Shown piece after piece: positions 1 to 7,458 of a stretch of 64,000 nt of DNA. Position numbers and translations under genes: made by a program. This stretch comes from Roseovarius faecimaris (GTDB taxonomy: Bacteria > Pseudomonadota > Alphaproteobacteria > Rhodobacterales > Rhodobacteraceae). Each line of letters starts with the position of its first letter. The first letter of the stretch is position 1. The notes under the pieces were generated by a model, which saw only the letters and a list, made by a program, of their open reading frames with translations, ran no database searches and was not told where the DNA came from. Where the stretch lies: positions 2,796,501 to 2,860,500 of the forward strand of contig NZ_CP034348.1 of assembly GCF_009762325.1 (NCBI RefSeq), given 5' to 3'.

Positions 1-627
1 GGGTTGGAACGCGTCGGTGCGCACCGGCCCGGTCACGCGGAAAGTGATGCGCTGACGGCCGGATGTCTGTCGGCAGGTGATGGTGGAAAACAGCGGACGA
101 AGCTGCGGCATCGCGGCTTGTGCTTGCTCGACATAGCCCTTGAGCGGCTGGGTCAGACGGCTCAGGTGCCCGTCCTGCAACTCGTAATACGCCTTTGCGG
201 CATAGAGCCCATCGCGGTCGAACCCGGCCCCCATCCAGGCGCCGAAGTTCAAACCGGCCCCGGTGGCGGTGCCGCGATGATCCTCGCTCACCCGGTCGAA
301 CCAATAGAGCGCCTCACGGCCGAAACAGGGGGCGATGAGCCCGCGCAACTGGCGGCTTGCCTCCTGCTTTTTCACCGCTGGAGAGCCGTGCGGGCCAAGC
401 GGCTCCATCGTGAAGCGCAACCCGTAAGGCTCGCTTTCCGAAAAGGACGGCTCCAGCGGGGCGGCGCCGGGCGAAAGCGTGTTGCGGCCATAGCGCGCGT
501 CGCCCTGTGGCAGGTCGAACGCCTCGTCAAAGGCCCGGCTCATATAGGCCGAGGGATCGACGGTGCCCATCTTCCGCGCAGCTGTGGACAGCCGCGAGCG
601 GATCACGTTTGAGAGTTGGTCGGTCAT
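1..627 (-). CDS. Unrecognised protein, 3' end outside window (last visible gene of protease-island operon)
   Basis: An open frame of 209 codons starts at the ATG ending at 627 and runs off the left edge without a stop. The start is preceded by a very strong ribosome site (AAAGGAGG, 5 nt before the ATG). It lies 30 nt downstream of the 717-aa gene, on the same strand. I do not recognise the family. The middle of the visible part (about residues 125-155) has Gly-rich beta-strand-like segments ending in KAYYEL, loosely like strands of ABBA-type prenyltransferases; this is only an impression. No signal peptide is visible. The antisense frame over the same bases has no ribosome site and is taken as a shadow. 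Confidence 0.75.
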   Translation of the reverse strand, partial: MTDQLSNVIRSRLSTAARKMGTVDPSAYMSRAFDEAFDLPQGDARYGRNTLSPGAAPLEPSFSESEPYGLRFTMEPLGPHGSPAVKKQEASRQLRGLIAPCFGREALYWFDRVSEDHRGTATGAGLNFGAWMGAGFDRDGLYAAKAYYELQDGHLSRLTQPLKGYVEQAQAAMPQLRPLFSTITCRQTSGRQRITFRVTGPVRTDAFQP

Positions 628-657
628 GACAACCTCCTTTCAGCAAAGCCCGCGGGC

Positions 658-2811
658 TCAGTTCATCATCCGGCCATCGCCATTGGGCCTGCGCCCGTTA
701 TGGTCATGGCCGTTGCCCTGATGCTCGAAACCGAACGCGCCAAGGATTTCCTGCGCCGCTGGCGGCACACGCACCGGGGCTGTCGACGTGATCGCCGAGG
801 GGCTGGCGGCCGCGTTGATCTCGACGATGTCGCTGCCCACGCCCTCAATGGCGAGCCATTGCTCACAGGCCGTGACAAGGTCGTAATCCGAGGGATCGTT
901 GATCGCGTCATGGGTCTGGGATTTGCGCGGGTTCGACACCTCGGCTGGATTGATCAGCAATGAGCCCGGATCGCTGAGGGCGGCGGCGTGTTTCTCAAGC
1001 CAGCCGATAATCGCCGCACCTGCGTTCGCCTTGGTGCGTGCGCGGATCGTATTGACCGGCTGACCGAATTCCAGAACCGAGATCTGGTCGATCACCTGCC
1101 ACATATCCCGCGCCGCGCCATAAAGCGCGCGGATTTCCGGACTGGAGAGCAGGTTGATATATTCCGAGATGTTCTTTTGCAGCTCGGAGGCCACGAACCA
1201 GGTGCCGCCGTAGCAATAGAGCGACAGGTTCGCCGCCAGGTCGAGCCCGGTCTTGCGCACCTGCTCCTGCGAGGGCACGAAATTGCCTTGTGTGGCAAAG
1301 AGGTTTTCGACCTGGTTCTTGCGATACCAGTCCGACACGGACGAGACGAAGCGCATCCACAACTCGTCGAAATTGCGGAACATCGTGCCGCCCATGCCAT
1401 TGGGGTCGCCCGTGGCTGCGCCGAAGACGCGTGCATAGGTGTTGCGCCGTTCATAGGGGCTGATCCGGTCGGGGGTCTGGCGGATGTAGTGGTAGAGATA
1501 TTCGCCCGCCGGTCCTTTCTCCAGAGGCAGCGCGCCGATCTGGAAAAGCTCGGCCAGCTTGTCGACGCTGTCAAACAGCCGCGCCTCGTCCATCATCGCC
1601 GCGAAATAGATCGCCTGTGCCGCTTCAAGATTGACCCGCTGCACCTCCTGCGCGGTTTCCTTTTCCAGATCGGGCAGGATGATCTGCTGGGTCGAGGTCA
1701 CCTTCTCATTGGACGGGGCGAGCCGGTCATTGATCGCCGCGCGGATCTGCGTGGGCAGGCCGGGCGAGTCGGCGTTCAGGCCTTTCTTGATCAGCGTCTC
1801 GGTGACCGAGACCCAATCGGCGGCGCGCAATTGCCCGGTGCCGTTGATGTCTCCATCAAAGGCCATCGCATCGAGCACCGCGCGATAGAGGCCCAAATTC
1901 GTGTTGAATGACGCCACCGCGGCAGCCAATTCGTCATTGAACCTTTTCGACACGTTGCCGACATGGAATTTGGTCTCGCGGGGGTCATACTTCATGTGAT
2001 CCAGCAGCCGGGGCGCGCCGATCCCGTCGCGGTGCAACATGCCCCAGGCCATAGCGATGCGCAGCTCAGCCTTGGATATCTGTCCGATATGATTGGCCTC
2101 GCCGCCAAACTGACCCTGATCGAGCACCGGCATGTTCGGATCATCGACGTAAGAAGCGAGTTCCTGTCTGAGCGTCAGGTAAAGATCTTCCAGCGCGTAT
2201 CCCGGCGGGTTGGTCTCAAGGATCGTCTCCAGCATTTTCAGCTGGTGGTTTTCACCCGGCGTGATGGTGGCCTTCTCCTTGCGGCGCTCCAGTTCGCGCT
2301 TTGCATTGGCCAGGGCTTCTTCGGCAGTGTTTTGCGCCGCACGGGCGTCTGAGAAAATGAGCTTTGGCATTTTGGGGTCTCCTTCAGAATTCTGGGGGTG
2401 GCCGGGATCATTCGGCCCATCGGTTGAGGTGGGGGTGTCAGAGGCATTCGTCGCGGACCCGCCCCCCCCTGGATTTGAGGTGCCGCTTTCACCGGCGGGG
2501 TTTTTCGTGGCTTCGGTTTTTGACCGGGCGCTGCTGCTGCGCTTGCGGCCGGTGGACCGGGTGACCTTGGGGTCGGCGGATGCGTTGTCAGCCTCTGCCG
2601 TCTCCATCGCCGCGAGGTCATCGGCGAGCTTTGCCGCCGCGGCGTCCTGCACGTCCTTTTCGGGAAATGGCCGCAGGTCTTCGGCACGGGCGGCGGCATG
2701 CGCTTTGTCGGCAGCAGCCTCGGCTTCGGCCTTGGTTGGCTTGGCCGTCTTGCCGCGCCGGGCCGGTTGCCGGGTCGTCTTGGTGGCGGAGGGTTTGGGC
2801 TTACGTGCCAT
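658..2811 (-). CDS. Large hypothetical protein (717 aa) with Lys/Ala/Ser-rich N-terminus
   Basis: Function unknown. The start at 2811 (MARKPKPS) has AAGGAG 8 nt upstream and overlaps the S8 peptidase stop by 11 nt. Residues 1-145 are low-complexity: Lys/Ala-rich, then Ser/Thr/Gly/Pro-rich, probably disordered. The remaining ~570 residues are a mostly helical globular region without a motif I know, followed by an Asn/Gly/His-rich tail. An internal ATG at 2370 (MPKLIFSD) has its own AAGGAG 8 nt upstream, so a ~570-aa short form without the disordered head may also be made. It is translationally coupled to the S8 peptidase gene, so it may be a structural partner or a substrate of the peptidases; that is inference. 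Confidence 0.8.
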   Translation of the reverse strand: MARKPKPSATKTTRQPARRGKTAKPTKAEAEAAADKAHAAARAEDLRPFPEKDVQDAAAAKLADDLAAMETAEADNASADPKVTRSTGRKRSSSARSKTEATKNPAGESGTSNPGGGGSATNASDTPTSTDGPNDPGHPQNSEGDPKMPKLIFSDARAAQNTAEEALANAKRELERRKEKATITPGENHQLKMLETILETNPPGYALEDLYLTLRQELASYVDDPNMPVLDQGQFGGEANHIGQISKAELRIAMAWGMLHRDGIGAPRLLDHMKYDPRETKFHVGNVSKRFNDELAAAVASFNTNLGLYRAVLDAMAFDGDINGTGQLRAADWVSVTETLIKKGLNADSPGLPTQIRAAINDRLAPSNEKVTSTQQIILPDLEKETAQEVQRVNLEAAQAIYFAAMMDEARLFDSVDKLAELFQIGALPLEKGPAGEYLYHYIRQTPDRISPYERRNTYARVFGAATGDPNGMGGTMFRNFDELWMRFVSSVSDWYRKNQVENLFATQGNFVPSQEQVRKTGLDLAANLSLYCYGGTWFVASELQKNISEYINLLSSPEIRALYGAARDMWQVIDQISVLEFGQPVNTIRARTKANAGAAIIGWLEKHAAALSDPGSLLINPAEVSNPRKSQTHDAINDPSDYDLVTACEQWLAIEGVGSDIVEINAAASPSAITSTAPVRVPPAAQEILGAFGFEHQGNGHDHNGRRPNGDGRMMN

Positions 2812-4249
2812 GCGATGCACTCCTTGCGTCAGCCGATTGCGGATCGGGGTGGTTGAGGGTGGTTGAGAGCGCCATCTGCTGATCCAGCATCGACAACGCA
2901 CGGGGGATATTGAGGGTGCCCTGCCCGGACCCTTCGGGCGCGGTTCCGGACCAGGGGTCGCAGGAGGCGACCAGCAGGTCGCGCACCTTGGCCGAGGTCA
3001 TGGGCCGGGCCATCTTGCGCGCGCGCGCCACGATCAGCGCGGCGGCCCCGGCAACGAAGGGCGCGGCAAAGCTGGTGCCGGTGACCCGGTGATAGCCGTC
3101 GATTGACGGGCAGAGCACACGCTCGCCCGGGGCCGAGAGGTCCACGTGATCCCCTTTGGTGGAAAAGGGGCTCGCCGCGCCCTCGCGGCCATGGCTGCCC
3201 ACGGCAATCACGTCATCAGCGGCGGCGGGATAATACCGCTCGGTCTTGCCGGAGTTGCCGCTGGCGGCGACCATGACCGTGCCGCGCGCCAGCGCGTAGG
3301 AGGTCGTCGCTTCATGGGGCTTCGGATCGTCAGGCAGAAGGTCGCTCTCGGCGGTACCGAAGGAGCAGTTGAGCACCTTCGCCCCAAGGTCGACCGAACG
3401 CTTGATCGCGTAATCTATGTCAGACAGCGCGCCGAGCCCCACAACCCGTTCCTCGCGACGGCCGGGTTTGGCAGCGGAGGCCAGCACCCGGACCGGCATC
3501 AACGAATTGGTCCGTGTCAGCCCGGCGGGCATGTTCCGCCCCTGCCCGCCAATGATCGCCAGGCAAGCGGTGCCATGGGGGTTGCGGCCCTCATCGGGAT
3601 CGGTGTCGCGCTCACCAAAGTCGCCGACCAGTTCCATGCCGGAACCCAGCTCGCTCTGGGCAAAATCCACCGCGTCAAAGCCCGCGCCGACGCGTCCCAC
3701 AAGCTCGGCGTGGCGCATGGCGGCACCGGTGTCGAGCACGGCAACCGTGACCGCCGGATCGCCCGCCTCCAAGGCGCGGGCCGCATCCGCCCCGACGCGC
3801 TCCCACGGCCAGAGGTCATCTGGCGAGGGTGTGGCCGGGGTCATGCCCGCATCGGCGGCGGTCACGAAATAGTCCATCGACGCGGCGGTGACGACACCCA
3901 GCTGGCGCAGCGCGTCGACCGTTTCATCCAGCCGGACGATATCCGAGAACGTCGCCACATAGGTGCGCGACAGGCCCGAGGCATGTTCGACCATATCGAA
4001 GCTGTCCTGCCCCACTGCGGCGTCGTGCAGCCGCGCGATGGCGATATTCTCTCCGGGGATGCGCAGCACGCGGTCGACCGCGCCGTGTCCGGTCTCCGAG
4101 GCAGGGTCGAGGCCGAAGGCGCGCACGGCCGAGCGGGCCGGGATTTTCTCCACCCCCTCGCCCAGAGCCAGCGTGAAGATCAGCCGTCGGGGCGAGCAAT
4201 AGGCGCGCGCGGTCGGGGCCCAGGGCATGGAGAGATGCGAAGCACTCAT
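2801..4249 (-). CDS. Subtilisin-like serine peptidase (S8 family)
   Basis: 482 aa. The S8 catalytic set is complete and in order: Asp173 in VAVLDTG, His225 in NPHGTACL, oxyanion Asn332 in AASGNSG and nucleophile Ser393 in GTSFAAPFVAG. The first ~150 residues form an N-terminal extension of unknown fold that could be a propeptide or regulatory domain. No signal peptide is seen, so the enzyme is probably cytoplasmic or released in a non-Sec way. The start overlaps the upstream stop as ATGA and has a GGAGGG site. It is the second peptidase of the operon, after the trypsin-like protein at 7459-9759. The peptidase call is firm; its substrate is unknown, with proteins of the same operon as obvious candidates. 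Confidence 0.93.
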   Translation of the reverse strand: MSASHLSMPWAPTARAYCSPRRLIFTLALGEGVEKIPARSAVRAFGLDPASETGHGAVDRVLRIPGENIAIARLHDAAVGQDSFDMVEHASGLSRTYVATFSDIVRLDETVDALRQLGVVTAASMDYFVTAADAGMTPATPSPDDLWPWERVGADAARALEAGDPAVTVAVLDTGAAMRHAELVGRVGAGFDAVDFAQSELGSGMELVGDFGERDTDPDEGRNPHGTACLAIIGGQGRNMPAGLTRTNSLMPVRVLASAAKPGRREERVVGLGALSDIDYAIKRSVDLGAKVLNCSFGTAESDLLPDDPKPHEATTSYALARGTVMVAASGNSGKTERYYPAAADDVIAVGSHGREGAASPFSTKGDHVDLSAPGERVLCPSIDGYHRVTGTSFAAPFVAGAAALIVARARKMARPMTSAKVRDLLVASCDPWSGTAPEGSGQGTLNIPRALSMLDQQMALSTTLNHPDPQSADARSASHGT

Positions 4250-5007
4250 GCCCGGCCCTCCTGATGCAGATCGAAGGCCAGCGTGTCGGGCGCGCCCTCC
4301 TCCCAGTCCAGCGACAGCGCGCCCGAAAGGACCGGCCCGGGCGTGGCGATGGTCACCGCGTCATCGCGCAGCTCCAGCACCTCGGCGGGCGCGCCGTTGA
4401 CCGTGACGCCCCGCAGCGCGCCTTGCCGGGTCAGGTTGCGCCCGGTGATCTTGAGCCGGTGACGCGCGGCCGGGTCCAGCGCCTGCACCTGCCCCGGATC
4501 GAGGGAAATACCGCTGACCGAATTGACCACCCGCTGATCGGCCACCTTCAGCGCCTGTTTGAGCCGGTCAGATGGCAGGCGCGAGAGGCGGCGCATCTCA
4601 TGCTGACCGCCCTTGGCCTTGACCTTTTGCATGTCGGCCAGGTTGCGCACACCGATCCATTCCAGCCGCCGCGCCTCTTCCTCGGATAGCCCGTCGACCG
4701 CCTCGGCAATGGCGGGCTCTTCGGCTTCGAACTCCACGGCATGTTCTTCCAGCATGGGCCGGGTGACGGTGGTAAACCCGATCCTGAGCGTGCTCACCCC
4801 GGCCTCGCCCGGCAGGGCAGGCCGCACGCGGACCTCGGCGCTTTCGATGTCGATCACCGCGCGCATGTCCATCGCGAAATCCTTGACCGCGAAGTTGAGA
4901 CCGGCGGTCTGGGACCGGAAATTCAGCGCCGATTGCGCGCGCTCAAGCTGGGTTGAGACGGCATTGAGCAGGTCTTCGAGTGGCAGGGCGGGCGTTGCGT
5001 CAGACAT
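4246..5007 (-). CDS. Trypco2-like / TIG-like domain protein (253 aa)
   Basis: The start at 5007 (MSDATPAL) was chosen because it overlaps the preceding stop by 8 nt and removes an out-of-register extension. Three regions are visible. About residues 5-90 comprise an amphipathic helix (LEDLLNAVSTQLERAQ) followed by alternating beta strands, a layout like the trypco2 domain, which is known to co-occur with trypsin-like peptidases. About 105-150 look like a helix-hairpin-helix (EEEARRLEWIGVRNLADM). About 185-230 look like an IPT/TIG beta-sandwich (KITGRNL, VTVNGAPAEV). None is enzymatic, so an adaptor or structural role is likely. Domain names are by eye and unverified. It ends in an ATGA overlap with the S8 gene. 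Confidence 0.75.
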   Translation of the reverse strand: MSDATPALPLEDLLNAVSTQLERAQSALNFRSQTAGLNFAVKDFAMDMRAVIDIESAEVRVRPALPGEAGVSTLRIGFTTVTRPMLEEHAVEFEAEEPAIAEAVDGLSEEEARRLEWIGVRNLADMQKVKAKGGQHEMRRLSRLPSDRLKQALKVADQRVVNSVSGISLDPGQVQALDPAARHRLKITGRNLTRQGALRGVTVNGAPAEVLELRDDAVTIATPGPVLSGALSLDWEEGAPDTLAFDLHQEGRA

Positions 5008-5239
5008 CGGCAGGACCCTCCAGGTCGAAGGTGACGGACATGCGCGCCACGGGCAGCGCGAGGTCGCGCGATTGCAGCGCATAAGGTGGGCGCGCAGTGA
5101 TCTGCATCCCGGGGTCCAGGGCAAATTCCATGGGCAGCTCGGCAATGATCCGCTTCAGCTCGATCGGCGCATCCCCGGTCAGGGCGATGAGGCCCGAGGC
5201 GAGGTCAATCAGCGTATGGTCCAGCGATTGGCGGCTCAT
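5000..5239 (-). CDS. Small hypothetical protein (79 aa)
   Basis: Begins with MSRQSLDHTL and is packed between neighbours: the start overlaps the preceding stop as ATGA (5236-5239) and the 3' end overlaps the next gene by 8 nt. Such packing supports it as a real gene despite its size. An N-terminal helix is followed by beta-strand-rich sequence with the pattern EFALDPGMQI and ARMSVTFDLEG, so it looks like a small alpha/beta domain. There is no signal peptide, Cys or catalytic motif. The similar helix-then-strands order in the 253-aa protein next door raises the possibility of a related small domain. Function unknown. Confidence 0.7.
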   Translation of the reverse strand: MSRQSLDHTLIDLASGLIALTGDAPIELKRIIAELPMEFALDPGMQITARPPYALQSRDLALPVARMSVTFDLEGPADV

Positions 5240-6420
5240 GTCTGACCTCCGTCGCTGGGCGCTTCGATCTGCACCGGCGTGGTGGTCACGCTTTGCGTGG
5301 TCTGGTCAGGCACGCGGCTCACCGGCGCATTCACCGTGCGGGCCGTGCGCTCCAGCAGGACCTTCTGCGCGTCAGACACAAAGCTGTCGAGCGGGACAGT
5401 CTCGGAGCCGAAAACGATCTTTACCTCGCCTTGCAGCTCTGCGGCGATGGCGGCATCGGACTGGGCGTTCACGGCGGTTGAAATCATCGCCTGAGCGGTG
5501 GGCGCCGAGAAGCCGGGGCGCGCCGACCAGCTTGACTGTTGCTGGGCGGGGTCCTGGCTTTGGGCGTAATGCACCAGCGCCTGATCGGCGGCCTTGGCGC
5601 GGATGCGGATGCGGGCGGAAATCTCGCCACGCTCCACCTTGACCTTGTGCATGCCCAGAAGCGCCATGGAGGCAAGCGTCCGCATCCGGTCTTCGCCCAG
5701 GCGCAAACGCGCCTGCGGGATAAGCTGTGTCTCGATCAGCTCTTCGCTGAGGTCTTCGCCATCGAGGTCATAATCCTCCAACCAGACAGGGGACGCGCCC
5801 CAATCACCGTCTTTCTGCCGCGGCACGACGCGCGGTTGTTCGGCAAGCGTCGTCGGCAGAACAAGCTGAAGATCGGCGGGATATTTCTCGATCAGCCAGT
5901 CGCGCACCTGGTTGGTCGACACATTATTGGCCGAGAAATCCTCGACCGTCTGCGCCAGCGAACTGACCAGCGACGCGAAGGCTTCCATCTGGCGGATCGA
6001 GCTGTCGACGATGGCGTCAAATGTGCCGTGAACCAGCGAAGCGACGAAAGAGGCGAAATCCAGCTCCTCGCTCATCGCACCGGCAGCGGCGGGCAAATCG
6101 GATACCGTCCGCAGCAGCGATTTTTGTCCGGCAGGGCCTATGGCTGCGGGGTCTTCGGCGGCAGGGGCCGGTGCGGCGGGCGCACCGTATCCGGTTTGCG
6201 GGCCGAGCATGGGCCGGGCGAAAATATCTGTTTCATAGGGGTCCGCGGGCGCCAGTGTTTGCGGTGACGCGGTCAACGCACCGCGCACCCGTTCGATCTT
6301 TGAGCGCAGCGCCTCACGTTCAGTCCCCGGCAAGGCCGCGAAGGCGGCGGATTGGCCCAGAGCGGCCTCGGCCTCTCCCAGCACGCGGGCGGCGGCATAT
6401 GGATCGGCGGCATGGGTCAT
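5236..6420 (-). CDS. Hypothetical protein (394 aa), protease-island operon
   Basis: The start at 6420 (MTHAADPYAAAR) overlaps the preceding stop as ATGA; the longer open frame upstream is out of register with that gene. Residues 1-55 are helical and Ala-rich, 60-100 a Pro/Ala linker. Residues ~115-185 are amphipathic helices (FVASLVHGTFDAIVDSSIRQ). Residues ~235-285 include an acidic stretch, then GMHKVKVERGEISARIRIRA, which looks like a beta-hairpin. The C-terminus is Thr/Gln/Pro-rich. I do not know the family name; the sequence looks like an assembly or structural protein rather than an enzyme. It sits in the middle of the coupled operon between the 343-aa and 79-aa genes. Confidence 0.75.
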   Translation of the reverse strand: MTHAADPYAAARVLGEAEAALGQSAAFAALPGTEREALRSKIERVRGALTASPQTLAPADPYETDIFARPMLGPQTGYGAPAAPAPAAEDPAAIGPAGQKSLLRTVSDLPAAAGAMSEELDFASFVASLVHGTFDAIVDSSIRQMEAFASLVSSLAQTVEDFSANNVSTNQVRDWLIEKYPADLQLVLPTTLAEQPRVVPRQKDGDWGASPVWLEDYDLDGEDLSEELIETQLIPQARLRLGEDRMRTLASMALLGMHKVKVERGEISARIRIRAKAADQALVHYAQSQDPAQQQSSWSARPGFSAPTAQAMISTAVNAQSDAAIAAELQGEVKIVFGSETVPLDSFVSDAQKVLLERTARTVNAPVSRVPDQTTQSVTTTPVQIEAPSDGGQT

Positions 6421-7448
6421 GAGGGCGCTCCGGCTGGGCGCGCGGGCTGCCAGTTCAGCAGTTGCTGGTTGCGCGCAAGATCCTGCAGGCGACGGCCTGA
6501 AATGGGTACTGCCTTGGCGAGGGCCGCCTGGAAGGCAGCAAGGGTTTCGGGCGGCGGTGTCAGCGCCTCGGCAAGTTTGGCAAGCCCGGCCTCGCGGCCA
6601 CATTCGGTCAACACGTCCAGCGCCATGGCCAGGGCGGCCCCGTTCACCAGCGGCGGGTGCGCCAGCACGAGCCGCGCGGCGGGGGTCAGCATCTGCTCAA
6701 CCGCGTATTCGTTTTGCGCGGCGGTGAACGCGGGCAGATCCCCGGCGGCGCTCAGCCTTGTCTTCCAATTGGCGCTCCAGAGCTCGGCCCCGTTCACAGG
6801 TGTCTTTCGGGCCTGTGCATCGCCGGCCAGAACCGCCGCCATGAGTGCCTGTTCCTGCTCGCCGAACACCTGCGAGACCCCCTGAGGATCACGCGCCCGG
6901 GCAAGGGCCAGCACCGCCCCCATGTCACCGGTATCGAGCCTTTGCCCCAGCATGCCGAAACGCACGCCTGCGGCGGTAGGATCCTCCCCGACATAGGCAT
7001 AGCCGGCGGCGCCGGAGATGCCGCGCGCCACGATCTCGACAATCGGCAAAAGCATGGCGACAGGCAGGGCGGCCCGGCCCTGATCAGCCGTGTCGGCTGG
7101 CAGGGAGGCGGGTGGTTCAGAACCGGGCCGGGGCGCGGGGGGCGGATCGCCCGCCCGAGGCGCGGGATTTGGCGAGGTGGCGCGCTGCGCCGAAGAGCGG
7201 CCCACCTCCATCGGCAGGGCCACGCTCTGCGGCATGGGCTGCGTCGGCTCCGCCTTGGGTTGGCGGCGATACTCCAGCGGCATCGCCACGCTGGCCGGAC
7301 TTTCCGCCTCCTGCGCGCCGACGGGCGCGCGGCGTTTCACTTCTGGCGGAAGAGTGCACCGGAGCGCTCCGTTCGGGTGCTGCCCCAACCCGCGGGCGCG
7401 GACGCGCTCGGCAGGCAGGGTGCAGGACATGGTGTGAGAGAAGCTCAT
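6417..7448 (-). CDS. Hypothetical protein with Pro-rich N-terminus and possible lysozyme-like C-terminal domain (343 aa)
   Basis: Starts 10 nt after the trypsin-like gene ends. Residues 1-125 are Pro/Arg/Ala-rich and probably unstructured. Residues ~130-340 are helical. The stretches GMLGQRLDTGDMGAVLALAR, WKTRLSAAGDLPAFTAAQNEY and LTPAARLVLAHP follow each other like the core of GH46 chitosanases and related lysozyme-fold proteins (a Gly-Thr-Gly-Asp turn, then an AQ helix). I cannot identify catalytic acids with confidence, so the fold assignment is weak. No signal peptide is present, so an exported muramidase would need another route. It overlaps the next gene as ATGA. Confidence 0.7.
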   Translation of the reverse strand: MSFSHTMSCTLPAERVRARGLGQHPNGALRCTLPPEVKRRAPVGAQEAESPASVAMPLEYRRQPKAEPTQPMPQSVALPMEVGRSSAQRATSPNPAPRAGDPPPAPRPGSEPPASLPADTADQGRAALPVAMLLPIVEIVARGISGAAGYAYVGEDPTAAGVRFGMLGQRLDTGDMGAVLALARARDPQGVSQVFGEQEQALMAAVLAGDAQARKTPVNGAELWSANWKTRLSAAGDLPAFTAAQNEYAVEQMLTPAARLVLAHPPLVNGAALAMALDVLTECGREAGLAKLAEALTPPPETLAAFQAALAKAVPISGRRLQDLARNQQLLNWQPARPAGAPS

Positions 7449-7458
7449 TGCACCGCCC

